Source: Lachnospiraceae bacterium AC3007 (lineage in GTDB: Bacteria > Bacillota > Clostridia > Lachnospirales > Lachnospiraceae). Taken from it: a DNA stretch of 64,000 nt. The stretch is from contig JHYK01000015.1 of the NCBI GenBank assembly GCA_000621405.1, forward strand, positions 1 through 64,000. The letters are read 5' to 3'. Position numbers and translations under genes: made by a program. Each line of letters starts with the position of its first letter. The first letter of the stretch is position 1. A model generated the notes under the pieces. That model searched no databases and had not been told where the DNA came from. It saw only the letters and a list, made by a program, of their open reading frames with translations. Shown in pieces: positions 8,411 to 18,057 of the stretch.

Positions 8411-10171
8411 TCACTCCTCATAGATCACTGCTTCGTACGGCCTGAGCGCACCGGGATCGGCATCGCCTTCCAAGCATAAGATGCATGTTGCATCCTTTAC
8501 CGTTCCGGGATCGTATGACGCCTCTTTATTTGTCAGATTGATCAATACGGTGGCTTTCTTAGTGCCGTTATTGCGAGTGAAAGCGAAAATGCTCTCGTCA
8601 TCGTGCATTATCTCTTCATAGTCTCCGTCGATGAGCTCACTGTGTTCTCTTCGAAGAGAAGACAGTTTTATATAATAATTCAGGACGGAATCGGGATCTT
8701 CTTTTTCAGAAGTGCGGTTCCATGTCTCGTAGTCGGGATACACGGGAAGCCATGGAGTGCCTGTGGTAAAGCCCGCATTCTGAGTGGAGTCCCATTGCAT
8801 CGGAGTCCTGGCGCTGTCTCTTGAAAAGTGATGGACGGCTTCCATTGCCTCTTCCTCGGAGTAGCCTTCTTCCAGCGCGAATTCGTAATGATTTTTTGTG
8901 GATATGTCATCATAATCGTCGATCGAGGGCCAGTTCACATTTTCATAACCGAGCTCCTCGCCCTCCATGATAAAGGGAGTGCCCTTCATCGTAAGAAGAA
9001 GAGTTGCCAGCGCTTTTGCCCTTGCTTTTCTGTCTCCGCCCTCAGGCAGGAAATGGACTATGGAGCGGGACTGATCATGGTTTTCAAGGAATACGGGGAA
9101 CCAGCCTCCGGCTCCCTCAGAGCTTTTGACGCCGTCAGTGAAAAAACTCTTGAATTCATCCAGCTTCCAGTCGCGCGTCTCACACCAGTTTGTCTCATCC
9201 GGAAGGTCTATATTGACCAGACCGAACATGAAGACCATATCGAACACGCCGTTTTCACCGGTCCAGTCATCGAGATCGGAGGGCTTCACGCCGTTCGCCT
9301 CACCGACAGTGAAGATATCGGTGCCGTCCTGAACGGAGGATTTAAATTCATGGAGATAGTCGAGTATCCCGTCTGTATTAGCCGTCATGGAATGGATACC
9401 CACCATGCCGTCTTCGGCATCGGGCGTTCCATCCTTGTATTCGGCCGGCTTTTTGATATAGGTTATGGCATCCATCCTGAATCCGCCGACGCCTTTCTTT
9501 ACCCAGAAATTGGCGACATCTCTCAGCGCAGCTCTCACCTCGGGATTCTCCCAGTTGAGATCCGGCTGCTCGGGGAGGAAGGTATGGAGATAGTACTGTC
9601 CTCTGGTCTCATCGAATTCCCATGCGGAGCCGCCGAAGATGCTTCTCCAGTTGGTGGGAGCGCTTCCGTCGGGCTTAGGATCCCTCCAGATGTACCAGTC
9701 ACTTTTGGGGTTGTCTTTGCCTGATCTGGACTTCTTAAACCATTCATTTTCATTAGATGTGTGATTGAAGACCAGGTCCATGATGATGCGGATGTCACGC
9801 TTTTTGGCTTCTTCGATGAGCCTGTCCATATCTTCCATGGTGCCGTATGCAGGATCGATATTGTAATAATCTGCGATGTCGTAGCCGTTGTCAGCCTGGG
9901 GAGATACGTAGCAGGGCGTAAGCCAGACCGCGCCGACGCCGAGCTCCTTAAGGTGGTCGAGCTCTGATGTGATCCCGTTCAGATCGCCTGTGCCGTCTCC
10001 GTCGGAATCCTTAAAACTCTTAACATAGATCTCGTAAGCTATTGTCTTCTGCCACCAGCTGAGGTCGGAAGAAGTCTCTGTAACAGTCGTCGATGACATA
10101 TTGCACCCTCCTGAGATAAGAATACATACCATAAGCGGTATGACAAGTATTCGCTTTAATTTGCCTTTCAT
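8411..10171 (-). CDS. GH13 family glucosidase/amylase, lipoprotein
   Basis: A 586-residue glycoside hydrolase of family 13, close to oligo-1,6-glucosidase/alpha-glucosidase types. It would cleave alpha-glucosidic bonds in maltodextrin or isomalto-oligosaccharides at the cell surface. ATG 10171 is chosen because GGAGG lies eight bases upstream. The N-terminus is a signal peptide ending LISGGC, a plausible though not ideal lipobox. Catalytic landmarks are the nucleophile Asp in GFRMDAIT, the acid/base Glu in TVGEANG and the third Asp in FLENHDQSR; MDLVFNHTSN is also typical. Cytoplasmic homologues lack the signal, so the exported form is notable. It appears monocistronic. Confidence 0.88.
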   Translation of the reverse strand: MKGKLKRILVIPLMVCILISGGCNMSSTTVTETSSDLSWWQKTIAYEIYVKSFKDSDGDGTGDLNGITSELDHLKELGVGAVWLTPCYVSPQADNGYDIADYYNIDPAYGTMEDMDRLIEEAKKRDIRIIMDLVFNHTSNENEWFKKSRSGKDNPKSDWYIWRDPKPDGSAPTNWRSIFGGSAWEFDETRGQYYLHTFLPEQPDLNWENPEVRAALRDVANFWVKKGVGGFRMDAITYIKKPAEYKDGTPDAEDGMVGIHSMTANTDGILDYLHEFKSSVQDGTDIFTVGEANGVKPSDLDDWTGENGVFDMVFMFGLVNIDLPDETNWCETRDWKLDEFKSFFTDGVKSSEGAGGWFPVFLENHDQSRSIVHFLPEGGDRKARAKALATLLLTMKGTPFIMEGEELGYENVNWPSIDDYDDISTKNHYEFALEEGYSEEEAMEAVHHFSRDSARTPMQWDSTQNAGFTTGTPWLPVYPDYETWNRTSEKEDPDSVLNYYIKLSSLRREHSELIDGDYEEIMHDDESIFAFTRNNGTKKATVLINLTNKEASYDPGTVKDATCILCLEGDADPGALRPYEAVIYEE

Positions 10172-10258
10172 GTCGATAACCTCCGGGACAGACATATTGT
10201 CGTGTCACTGATAATTAAAGCAGATGGAGGGGGAATCTGTCCACTCATTATAAAATGT

Positions 10259-10365
10259 CTTGACAATCAAAGTATTATGTATTATCTTACATCACGGATA
10301 AACTTTGAATGTCAAAATACTTGAGGCTCTAAAGGTTTGATAGTCAAAATTATCCGCGCTGTAAT
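10259..10365 (+). promoter_or_regulatory. fab operon promoters with three FabT-like operators
   Basis: Three copies of the palindrome TTTGA-NNN-TCAAA: 10259-10271 (one mismatch, CTTGA), 10304-10316 and 10336-10348. The first overlaps TTGACA (10260-10265), which pairs with TATCTT (10283-10288) at 17 bases. The third overlaps TTGATA (10337-10342), which pairs with TGTAAT (10360-10365) at 17 bases. The motif matches the known FabT box of lactic acid bacteria. The MarR gene that ends this operon is the likely repressor. Confidence 0.65.
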
Positions 10366-10394
10366 CATATCATATAAAAAAGGAGATATAAAAA

Positions 10395-10628
10395 ATGTTG
10401 GAGAAACTGAAAGAGATCATTGCAGAGAAGCTCGGTGTGGAGATCGAGGAGATCAGTGAGGAGAGCAGGTTCAAGGAGGACCTGAATGCGGATTCGCTGG
10501 ATCTTTTTGAACTTGTGATGGCCATCGAGGAGGAGTTCGGCAACAGCATACCTTCCGAAGATCTGGAGAAGCTCGCCACCGTCGGAGACGTGATCGACTA
10601 TATGAAGAAGCAGGGGATCGAAGAATGA
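10395..10628 (+). CDS. acpP: Acyl carrier protein
   Basis: A 77-residue acidic protein that carries growing acyl chains on 4'-phosphopantetheine. The attachment Ser34 sits in the invariant DSLDL motif (NADSLDLFEL). AGGAG is nine bases upstream of the ATG. It is the first gene of the fatty acid operon, directly behind the FabT-like operators. Its stop overlaps the fabK start (ATGA). Confidence 0.95.
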   Translation: MLEKLKEIIAEKLGVEIEEISEESRFKEDLNADSLDLFELVMAIEEEFGNSIPSEDLEKLATVGDVIDYMKKQGIEE

Positions 10629-11554
10629 AAAATTCCGTAACGGAAATACTGGGATGTGAATATCCCGTGATACAGGGAGGCATGGCCTGGGTGGCAGAGC
10701 ATCATCTGGCAGCGGCCGTGTCTGAAGCGGGAGGTTTCGGGATCATCGGAGCCGCCTCTGCTCCGGCGGATATCGTCAGGGAGGAGATAAAGAAGTGCAA
10801 GGCTCTGACTGACAAGCCCTTCGGCGTGAACATCATGCTGCTGAACCCAAATGCGGATGAGGTGGCTAAGATCGTGATAGAGGAAGGTGTGAGAGCGGTC
10901 ACAACCGGAGCCGGCAATCCCGCAAAATACATGAGCGCATGGAAGGAAGCGGGAGTGAAGGTGATACCGGTCGTGGCAAGCAGCGCCATGGCGGTCATGA
11001 TGGAAAGAGCCGGAGCGGATGCCGTGGTAGCCGAAGGAATGGAGAGCGGCGGACATATCGGGAGTACGACGACTTTCGCCCTTGTTCCGCAGGTCTGCGA
11101 TGCGGTGAGCATCCCGGTGATAGCCGCAGGAGGAATAGCAGACGGAAGAGGCATGGCGGCGGCTCTCATGCTGGGGGCCTCCGGCATACAGATGGGCACC
11201 AGGTTCGTGGCTTCAAAGGAATCCATCGTCCATGCGAACTATAAGGAAAAGATAATAAAGGCAAAGGACATAGACTCTACCGTGACGGGTATGAGCACGG
11301 GACATCCCGTAAGATGCCTCAGGAACAAGATGACCAGAGAATATCTTCAGATGGAGAAAGGCGGAGTGGAGCTGATGGAGCTTGAAAAGCTCACTCTGGG
11401 ATCTTTGAAGAGAGCGGTCATAGACGGGGATGTGGTGACCGGAACGCTCATGGCCGGACAGATAGCGGGCCTTATCAAAAAGGAAGAAAGCTGCAGGGAC
11501 ATAGTGCAGGGGATAGTCCGCGAATGTAACGAAGTGATCGGAGAATACAGATAA
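10625..11554 (+). CDS. fabK: Enoyl-ACP reductase II (FabK)
   Basis: A 309-residue FMN-dependent TIM-barrel enzyme of the nitronate monooxygenase/FabK family. It reduces the enoyl-ACP double bond, the last step of each elongation cycle. Typical segments are YPVIQGGMAWVAE near the N-terminus, FGVNIMLLNP, GMESGGHIG and IPVIAAGGIADGRGMAAAL. FabK replaces FabI in many Firmicutes, which makes such strains insensitive to triclosan. It overlaps acpP and fabD by a few bases, so translation is coupled. Confidence 0.92.
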   Translation: MKNSVTEILGCEYPVIQGGMAWVAEHHLAAAVSEAGGFGIIGAASAPADIVREEIKKCKALTDKPFGVNIMLLNPNADEVAKIVIEEGVRAVTTGAGNPAKYMSAWKEAGVKVIPVVASSAMAVMMERAGADAVVAEGMESGGHIGSTTTFALVPQVCDAVSIPVIAAGGIADGRGMAAALMLGASGIQMGTRFVASKESIVHANYKEKIIKAKDIDSTVTGMSTGHPVRCLRNKMTREYLQMEKGGVELMELEKLTLGSLKRAVIDGDVVTGTLMAGQIAGLIKKEESCRDIVQGIVRECNEVIGEYR

Positions 11555-12489
11555 TGGGAAAGACGGCTTTTTTGTTCCCGGGACAGGGAGCGCAGTATGC
11601 CGGCATGGGTGCCGACTTCTGCGAAAGATATGAAGAGGCGGCTGCTGTATATGATGCGGCATCGGAGGCAGTGGGCCTTGATATCAGGGCGCTGTGCTTT
11701 GAAGAAAACGACAGGCTAGATCAGACCGAATATACGCAGATAGCCATGATCGCGACTGAGGTGGCGATGCTCAGGGTAGTGCAGTCGAAGGGTATCAGGG
11801 CTGATGTCGCAGCGGGGCTTAGCCTCGGAGAGTACGGAGCTCTGGCTGCCTGCGGAGTGATGAAGGATGAGGATATCTTCCGGGTCGTAAGAAAGCGCGG
11901 GATATACATGCAGAACGCATATCCCTCGGGCGGCGGCATGACGGCAGTCCTTGGTATGGACGGAGATAAAGTTGCTTCCATATGTGAAAAGACTGCGCGC
12001 GTTAGCGGCATGACCGTATCTGTCGCAAATTACAACTGTCCGGGACAGATAGTCATCACGGGAGAAAAGAGCGCGGTCGATATGGCAGCAAAGGAGCTTA
12101 CAGAGGAAGGAGCGAAAAGATGCATACCGCTGAAGGTCAGCGGACCCTTCCACTCGGAACTGCTGAAGGAGGCTGCGTCGGAACTTGCGCATGAGCTTGA
12201 GAGCGCAGATACGAAGGATCCCGTGATCCCGTACGTGACCAATGTGACTGCGGAATATGTGACCGGAAGAGACGGAATAAAGGACCTTCTTGCAAGACAG
12301 ATATACAGTCCTGTCAGATGGCAGCAGAGCATAGAGCTCATGGTAAGCGACGGAGTGGATAACTTCATAGAGATAGGACCGGGTAAGACTCTGACGGGCT
12401 TCATGAAAAAGATCGCCCCCGGGGTGCGTTCTTATCATATCGGAAGTATTGAAGAGATGGAGGATCATCCGGAGGTGATAAATGCTTGA
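11554..12489 (+). CDS. fabD: Malonyl-CoA:ACP transacylase
   Basis: A 311-residue acyltransferase that loads malonyl groups from CoA onto ACP. The catalytic Ser90 is in GLSLGEYGAL and the catalytic His200 in SGPFHSELL. FLFPGQGAQ near the start is diagnostic. It begins at the last base of the fabK stop and overlaps fabG by eight bases. Confidence 0.95.
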   Translation: MGKTAFLFPGQGAQYAGMGADFCERYEEAAAVYDAASEAVGLDIRALCFEENDRLDQTEYTQIAMIATEVAMLRVVQSKGIRADVAAGLSLGEYGALAACGVMKDEDIFRVVRKRGIYMQNAYPSGGGMTAVLGMDGDKVASICEKTARVSGMTVSVANYNCPGQIVITGEKSAVDMAAKELTEEGAKRCIPLKVSGPFHSELLKEAASELAHELESADTKDPVIPYVTNVTAEYVTGRDGIKDLLARQIYSPVRWQQSIELMVSDGVDNFIEIGPGKTLTGFMKKIAPGVRSYHIGSIEEMEDHPEVINA

Positions 12490-13222
12490 GGGCAAGGTGG
12501 CGCTTGTGACCGGCGCCGGAAGAGGCATAGGCAGGGCGATATCGCTGAAGCTTGCCGAAATGGGAGCAAAGATCATAGTCAACTATTGCGGCTCGGAGGA
12601 GAAGGCGAAGGAGACAGTAAAGCTCATAGAGGATGCCGGAGGAGAGGCCTGGGCTGTAAGATGCGATGTCTCTGATTTCGCTTCCTGCGGTGAGATGGCA
12701 AAGACTGTGACTGAAAAATACGGAAGAGTGGATATCCTCGTAAACAATGCAGGGGTGACAAGAGACGGACTGATTATGAGGATGTCAGAGGAAGACTACG
12801 ACAAGGTGCTTGATATCAATCTGAAAGGCGCCTTCAATACGATAAGGCATTTCTCTTCTGCCTTCTTAAAGCAGAGGAGCGGCAAGATCATCAACATATC
12901 TTCTGTCAGCGGAGTGCTGGGAAATGCCGGACAGGCAAACTACAGCGCATCGAAGGCCGGACTGATAGGTCTGACAAAGAGTGTGGCGCGAGAGCTTGCA
13001 AGCCGTGGGATCTGTGTCAATGCAGTCGCGCCGGGCTTTATAGAGACCGACATGACGGAAGCCATGAGCGACAAGGCAAAAGAGACTGTCCTCGCCGCCA
13101 TTCCCATGAAAAGGACAGGAAAGACTGAGGATATCGCGAAAGCAGTTGCTTTCCTTGCGTCGGATGCATCGGATTACATCACGGGGCAGGTGCTCTGCGT
13201 AGACGGAGGTATGGCTATATGA
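12482..13222 (+). CDS. fabG: 3-oxoacyl-ACP reductase
   Basis: A 246-residue short-chain dehydrogenase that reduces 3-ketoacyl-ACP with NADPH. The cofactor motif is TGAGRGIGRAI (residues 10-20), the NNAG motif is at 88-91, and the catalytic tetrad is N113, S141, Y154 and K158. Length is standard. It overlaps both neighbours in the fab operon. Confidence 0.95.
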   Translation: MLEGKVALVTGAGRGIGRAISLKLAEMGAKIIVNYCGSEEKAKETVKLIEDAGGEAWAVRCDVSDFASCGEMAKTVTEKYGRVDILVNNAGVTRDGLIMRMSEEDYDKVLDINLKGAFNTIRHFSSAFLKQRSGKIINISSVSGVLGNAGQANYSASKAGLIGLTKSVARELASRGICVNAVAPGFIETDMTEAMSDKAKETVLAAIPMKRTGKTEDIAKAVAFLASDASDYITGQVLCVDGGMAI

Positions 13223-14457
13223 GTGAGAGAAGAGTAGCAGTGACCGGCATGGGCGTCGTGACCCCCATAGGTACAGGAAGGGATGAATTCCTTAAGGCGC
13301 TGAAGGAGGGAAAGACAGGTTTCGCTCCCATCACTGCTTTTGACACATCAGAGTATAAGGTGAAACTCGCTGCAGAGGTGAAGGACTTTGATCCCGAGGC
13401 TTTCATGGACAAAAAGGCCGCGCGCAGGATGGAGAGATTCTCACAGTTCGCTGTGGCTGCAGCGAAGGAAGCCATAGAGGATGCAGGACTGGATATGAGC
13501 CGCGAGGATCCTTTCAGGGCAGGCTGTTCCATAGGCAGCGGGATAGGAAGCCTGCAGGCTATGGAAAGAGAGCACAGCAGACTGCTGGAGTACGGAAAGG
13601 GCAAGGTAGGTCCTATGTTCGTGCCGCTCATGATCTCCAATATGGCAGCCGGAAACGTGAGCATCCTGTACGGGCTGAAGGGCAAGAACATAAATGTGGT
13701 GACTGCCTGTGCCACGGGAACGAATTCCATAGGTGAGGCTTTCAGATCCATACAGTACGGAGAAGCTGACATCATGGTGGCAGGAGGCAGTGAAGCAGCC
13801 ATATGTCCTTTGGGCATAGCGGGCTTTTCTTCGCTGACCGCGCTCAGCTCCTGTGAGGATCCGAAGAGATGTTCCATTCCCTTCGACAAGGACAGGAGCG
13901 GATTCGTGATGGGCGAGGGTGCCGGGATCGTGGTACTGGAGGAGCTGACTCATGCGATCGACCGCGGCGCAAAGATATATGCTGAGGTGAAGGGATACGG
14001 ATGCTCGGCAGACGCATATCATATCACATCACCTGCGGAGGACGGCGCGGGAGCTGCAACGGCCATGAGATATGCCGTAGAGGATGCAGGACTGCAGCCC
14101 GGGGACATCACATATATCAATGCTCACGGCACAGCGACAAAACACAATGATCTCTTTGAGACGAGAGCGATCAAGCTTGCCTTCGGAGAGCATGCGCATG
14201 ATATAAAGATAAACTCTACAAAATCCATGATAGGACATCTGCTGGGAGCGGCAGGAGCGGTAGAGTTCATCACCAGCGTGATGGAGATAAATGAAGGATT
14301 CATCCACGCCACAGTGGGACTTAAGGAGACGGAGGAAGAGATGGATCTCGACTATTGCAGACAGAGCGTGAAGACTGACATAAAGTATGCTCTTTCTGAT
14401 TCCCTTGGGTTCGGTGGACACAACGCCTGCCTTGTGGCAGCAGCATATGAGGAGTGA
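13219..14457 (+). CDS. fabF: 3-oxoacyl-ACP synthase II
   Basis: A 412-residue thiolase-fold condensing enzyme that elongates acyl-ACP with malonyl-ACP. The nucleophile is C164 (VVTACATGTNS). The two catalytic histidines are in NAHGTATKHND and STKSMIGHLLGAAG. It starts by ATGA overlap with fabG. In many Firmicute fab operons accB follows fabF; here fabZ follows directly. Confidence 0.95.
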   Translation: MSERRVAVTGMGVVTPIGTGRDEFLKALKEGKTGFAPITAFDTSEYKVKLAAEVKDFDPEAFMDKKAARRMERFSQFAVAAAKEAIEDAGLDMSREDPFRAGCSIGSGIGSLQAMEREHSRLLEYGKGKVGPMFVPLMISNMAAGNVSILYGLKGKNINVVTACATGTNSIGEAFRSIQYGEADIMVAGGSEAAICPLGIAGFSSLTALSSCEDPKRCSIPFDKDRSGFVMGEGAGIVVLEELTHAIDRGAKIYAEVKGYGCSADAYHITSPAEDGAGAATAMRYAVEDAGLQPGDITYINAHGTATKHNDLFETRAIKLAFGEHAHDIKINSTKSMIGHLLGAAGAVEFITSVMEINEGFIHATVGLKETEEEMDLDYCRQSVKTDIKYALSDSLGFGGHNACLVAAAYEE

Positions 14458-14463
14458 TTGAAA

Positions 14464-14895
14464 ATGTCGATACTCGGTACAAAGGAAATAATGGAAAGGA
14501 TCCCGCACAGATCACCGTTCCTTCTGATAGATACCATAGAGGAACTGGAGCCCGGAGTGAGGGCTGTGGGAAAGAAATGCGTGAGCTTCAATGAGCCTTA
14601 TTTTGCAGGGCATTTCCCGGGAAACCCGGTGATGCCCGGAGTGCTCATAATCGAGGCTATGGCTCAGGTCGGAGCAGTGGCCTTCCTCGATCTTCCTGAA
14701 TGGAGAGGAAAGACCGCTTACTTCGCGGGGATAGACAAGGCCAGGTTCAAGCGGAAGGTCGTGCCCGGGGATGTGCTCACCATAGAGACAGCGATAGACA
14801 AGTGCAAGGGACCTATTGGCACTGGAAAGGCGACGGCATATGTGAACGGTGAGCTGGCGGCAAAGGCTGAGCTTACTTTTGCCGTAGGTGAATAA
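14464..14895 (+). CDS. fabZ: 3-hydroxyacyl-ACP dehydratase
   Basis: A 143-residue hotdog-fold enzyme that dehydrates 3-hydroxyacyl-ACP. The catalytic pair is H50 in [11 protein letters not shown] and E64 in IIEAMAQ. The ATG at 14464 is nine bases behind GAGGAG. A TTG two codons upstream is only three bases from it and is less likely. It lies in the fab operon between fabF and accDA. Confidence 0.93.
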   Translation: MSILGTKEIMERIPHRSPFLLIDTIEELEPGVRAVGKKCVSFNEPYFAGHFPGNPVMPGVLIIEAMAQVGAVAFLDLPEWRGKTAYFAGIDKARFKRKVVPGDVLTIETAIDKCKGPIGTGKATAYVNGELAAKAELTFAVGE

Positions 14896-14899
14896 GACC

Positions 14900-16579
14900 A
14901 TGAAGAAAAGATGGGGAGCGGCAGAGAATACTGCCGAAGAATCCGAGACCGTAAAATGTCCGAAGTGCGGAAGGACTCTGGACAAGCGCAAGGTCATAAC
15001 GCACAAATACGTGTGCTATGAGTGCGGAGGTTATTTCCGTGTAAGGACAAATAACCGCATCCGTATGGTGGCGGATCCGGGAAGCTTCGAGGAATGGTAT
15101 AAGACCATGCCGGTGAGCAATCCGCTGAACTATGAGGACTACGAAGAGAAACTCAGGCAGGTACGGGAGAAGACCGGACTGGATGAAGGCTTCACCGTTG
15201 GAAAATGCAGGATATTCGGTGAAGAGGCGGTAGTGGGTGTATGTGACGCCCGATTCATGATGGCCAGCATGGGGCATGTCATAGGAGAGAAGGTGACCTC
15301 TGCCATAGAAAGGGCCACGAAAGAGGGACTGCCTGTCTTTATCTTCTGCTGCTCCGGAGGAGCCAGGATGCAGGAGGGCATCATATCACTGATGCAGATG
15401 GCCAAGACATCCGCGGCGATCAAGAAGCACGGGGATGCGGGACTGCTGTACTCCACGATCCTCACAGATCCTACCACCGGCGGAGTGACGGCGAGCTTTG
15501 CAATGCTGGGAGATGTGATAATGGCCGAACCCGGGGCACTGATAGGCTTCGCGGGACCCAGGGTGATAAAGCAGACCACGGGAGAGGAACTGCCGGAAGG
15601 CTTTCAGACAGCGGAGTTTTTGCAGCAGCACGGATTCATAGACGGGATAGTGGAAAGAAGGGTGCTGAAGAAGATCCTTTATTTCCTTATAAGATCCCAT
15701 CAGAGGACGGGGAAGAGATCCTGGGCCGAATTCGACGACAAGGGCTTCGGAGATATACTCGGAAGCCTTGCGGGGATACATATCACGCTGGGTAAGAAGA
15801 AGTCCGCCTGGGAGAAGGTGAAGAGCGTACGTAAGATAGAAAGACCCTCGGCCTTTGACTATATGGAGTCGATCTTTGATATCTTCGTGGAGAGCCACGG
15901 GGACAGATGCTACGGCGATGACGGCGCTATAGTCGGAGGCATAGGCTTCATAGACAGCCAGCCTGTTACGGTGATAGCAGATATCAAGGGAAGCAGCGCC
16001 GCGGAGTGCGTGGAGAGAAACTTCGGGATGCCTATGCCTGACGGATACAGGAAGGCTTTGAGACTGATGAAGCAGGCCGAGAAATTCAACCGTCCGATAA
16101 TAAGCTTCGTGAATACCGCGGGAGCCTTCTGCGGAGCGGAAGCCGAAAAGAGAGGACAGGGTGAAGCAATAGCAAGGAACCTTATGGAGATGTCCGCATT
16201 AAAGGTGCCGGTGCTCAGCATACTTATCGGTGAGGGAGGAAGCGGAGGAGCGCTTGCAACCGCGGTAGGCAATGAGGTGTGGATGCTGGAAAACGCAACC
16301 TACTCCATACTCTCGCCGGAGGGTTTTGCTTCCATCCTCTGGAAGGATGCGGGAAGAGCGAAGGAGGCCAGTGAGGTGATGAACATCACGGCCCAGGACC
16401 TGAAGAGACTGAAGGTGATAGAGCGTATAGTGCCGGAGTACGGCGGCGCTTCAAAGGATACCAAGCGCGCCATAGGGGTATATATGAAGGATAAGATAAA
16501 GCAGTTCCTGAAGAAGTATGACGGAATGGATCCGGAGAGGATAGCAGAGGAAAGATACAACAGATTCAGGGCTTACTAG
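14900..16579 (+). CDS. accDA: Acetyl-CoA carboxylase carboxyltransferase, fused beta-alpha subunits
   Basis: A 559-residue fusion of AccD (about 1-270) and AccA (about 271-559). It transfers the carboxyl group from biotin carrier to acetyl-CoA, making malonyl-CoA. The AccD zinc ribbon uses C20, C23, C39 and C42. The beta part shows SGGARMQEG and [16 protein letters not shown]. The alpha part shows [23 protein letters not shown] and [13 protein letters not shown] 14900 has AGGTG at good spacing; a GTG 12 bases earlier overlaps fabZ and is an alternative. In most bacteria the two are separate genes. accB and accC, usually in this operon, are absent from the window. Confidence 0.92.
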   Translation: MKKRWGAAENTAEESETVKCPKCGRTLDKRKVITHKYVCYECGGYFRVRTNNRIRMVADPGSFEEWYKTMPVSNPLNYEDYEEKLRQVREKTGLDEGFTVGKCRIFGEEAVVGVCDARFMMASMGHVIGEKVTSAIERATKEGLPVFIFCCSGGARMQEGIISLMQMAKTSAAIKKHGDAGLLYSTILTDPTTGGVTASFAMLGDVIMAEPGALIGFAGPRVIKQTTGEELPEGFQTAEFLQQHGFIDGIVERRVLKKILYFLIRSHQRTGKRSWAEFDDKGFGDILGSLAGIHITLGKKKSAWEKVKSVRKIERPSAFDYMESIFDIFVESHGDRCYGDDGAIVGGIGFIDSQPVTVIADIKGSSAAECVERNFGMPMPDGYRKALRLMKQAEKFNRPIISFVNTAGAFCGAEAEKRGQGEAIARNLMEMSALKVPVLSILIGEGGSGGALATAVGNEVWMLENATYSILSPEGFASILWKDAGRAKEASEVMNITAQDLKRLKVIERIVPEYGGASKDTKRAIGVYMKDKIKQFLKKYDGMDPERIAEERYNRFRAY

Positions 16580-16592
16580 ACGGGAGAGAAAA

Positions 16593-17570
16593 ATGGGTGT
16601 AGCGATAAGAGGAACCGGGAGCGCACTGCCTGAAAAGATACTGACGAATCAGGATCTGGAAAAGATGGTCGATACCACGGATGAGTGGATCAGGCAGCGG
16701 ACCGGGATGAGAGAGAGGCATATAGCGGAAAAGGAGACCGTGCCGTCACTGGCAGCATCTGCCTGTGAGAGGGCCCTTGAGAACGCGGGAAAAAAGGCGG
16801 AGGATGTGGAACTCATCATAGTGGCCACCTGTACCACCGAGATGCTCCTGCCCTGCGCGGCATGCAGGGTGCAGAAGAAGCTGGGAGCGGATAAGGCCAT
16901 TGCTTTTGACATAAATGCGGCATGCGGAGGTTTTCTCTTTGCCCTGAATACTGCCCATCATTACATCGAAGCCGGAGCCTGCAGGAACGCTCTGGTAGTG
17001 GGATCCGAGGTCCTGTCGGAGATAATAGACTGGACAGACCGGTCTACCTGTGTGCTCTTCGGCGACGGAGCCGGCGCGGTGTATGTGGAGGAGACGACAA
17101 AGGGTGAGAGATCGTGTATCATAGGGATGTCTCAGGGGAGCAGCGGAATGAACGGACAGATGCTCTACTGCAGAGGGAGAGCAGTGAAGGGAGAGACGGA
17201 ACCTGAGATAGACAGCGATGATCTCCTGGTGCACATGAGCGGGAGCGAGGTGTACAGATTTGCGGTACGTCAGGTGCCGGTATGCATAGGCAGGGCGCTG
17301 GACTCTGCGGGCATCGGTACGGATGACGTGGACATATTTGTACTGCATCAGGCGAACAGCCGGATCATAGAGTCCATAGCAAAGACGTTGAAGGCAGATA
17401 TAGACCGGTTTCCAATGAATATAGAAAGGACAGGAAATACATCATCGGCATCCATACCGATCCTGCTTGATGAGCTGAACAGGGCCGGCAGGATACAGAA
17501 GGGACAGACAGTAGTGCTGTCCGGCTTCGGTGCGGGGATGACCTATGGTGCCTGCGTGGTGGTATGGTGA
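16593..17570 (+). CDS. fabH: 3-oxoacyl-ACP synthase III
   Basis: A 325-residue condensing enzyme that starts fatty acid synthesis from acyl-CoA and malonyl-ACP. The catalytic triad is C111 (AACGGF), H252 (LHQANSRI) and N282 (GNTSSAS). GGGAGAG precedes the ATG. fabH is usually near the start of such operons; here it is the penultimate gene. It overlaps the MarR gene by seven bases. Confidence 0.94.
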   Translation: MGVAIRGTGSALPEKILTNQDLEKMVDTTDEWIRQRTGMRERHIAEKETVPSLAASACERALENAGKKAEDVELIIVATCTTEMLLPCAACRVQKKLGADKAIAFDINAACGGFLFALNTAHHYIEAGACRNALVVGSEVLSEIIDWTDRSTCVLFGDGAGAVYVEETTKGERSCIIGMSQGSSGMNGQMLYCRGRAVKGETEPEIDSDDLLVHMSGSEVYRFAVRQVPVCIGRALDSAGIGTDDVDIFVLHQANSRIIESIAKTLKADIDRFPMNIERTGNTSSASIPILLDELNRAGRIQKGQTVVLSGFGAGMTYGACVVVW

Positions 17571-18013
17571 GTAAGAATACGACTACATTGAACAGGCTGC
17601 TGGTCAATCTCTTCAACGAGGTGCTGGAGGCAGAGTCACAGGCGGTGATCACGGGCGACTTCGTGGACATCTCCAATAATGACATGCATATCATGGATGC
17701 CATAGGAGTGGAGGAGCCCAAGAATATGTCCGCCATAGCGGCAAAGCTAATGGTGACGGTGGGGACGCTGACCGTGAATATGAACAGTCTGGAAAAGAAG
17801 GGCTACATAGAACGTAAGCGCTCCAGCGAGGACAAGCGCATGGTGTATGTAACGCTTACCGAAAAGGGAAGAAAGGCTTTCTTTCACCACAGGGATTTCC
17901 ATAAGGAGATGATAAAGGCTGCCGTAAGGGGGCTGGATGAGGATGAGATGAAGGCTCTCATCAGCTGTCTCGACAAACTGGACAGATTTTTCGCTTCTCA
18001 GCATGATCTATAG
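17564..18013 (+). CDS. MarR-family regulator, probable FabT-type repressor
   Basis: A 149-residue winged-helix regulator. The HTH region (about 50-80) is MSAIAAKLMVTVGTLTVNMN, followed by the wing YIERKRSSEDKRMVYVTLTEKG, typical of MarR proteins (D-x-R wing). It is the last gene of the fab operon and overlaps fabH. Three TTTGA-NNN-TCAAA palindromes precede acpP, so it likely represses the operon, with acyl-ACP as corepressor as known for streptococcal FabT. The name fabT is inferred from family and context, not proven. Confidence 0.82.
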   Translation: MVSKNTTTLNRLLVNLFNEVLEAESQAVITGDFVDISNNDMHIMDAIGVEEPKNMSAIAAKLMVTVGTLTVNMNSLEKKGYIERKRSSEDKRMVYVTLTEKGRKAFFHHRDFHKEMIKAAVRGLDEDEMKALISCLDKLDRFFASQHDL

Positions 18014-18057
18014 CCTTTCATCTCAGGCAATGCTATCATATAGTGTTTAAAGCAGGG

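Noticed and set aside
8828-9724. Plus-strand frame of 298 codons opposite the GH13 gene
   Set aside because: The minus strand encodes all GH13 catalytic motifs here. The antisense frame has no family motif and arises from codon bias.
11716-12582. Minus-strand frame of 288 codons in the fab operon
   Set aside because: It is antisense to fabD and fabG, rich in His/Arg/Ser and without motifs.
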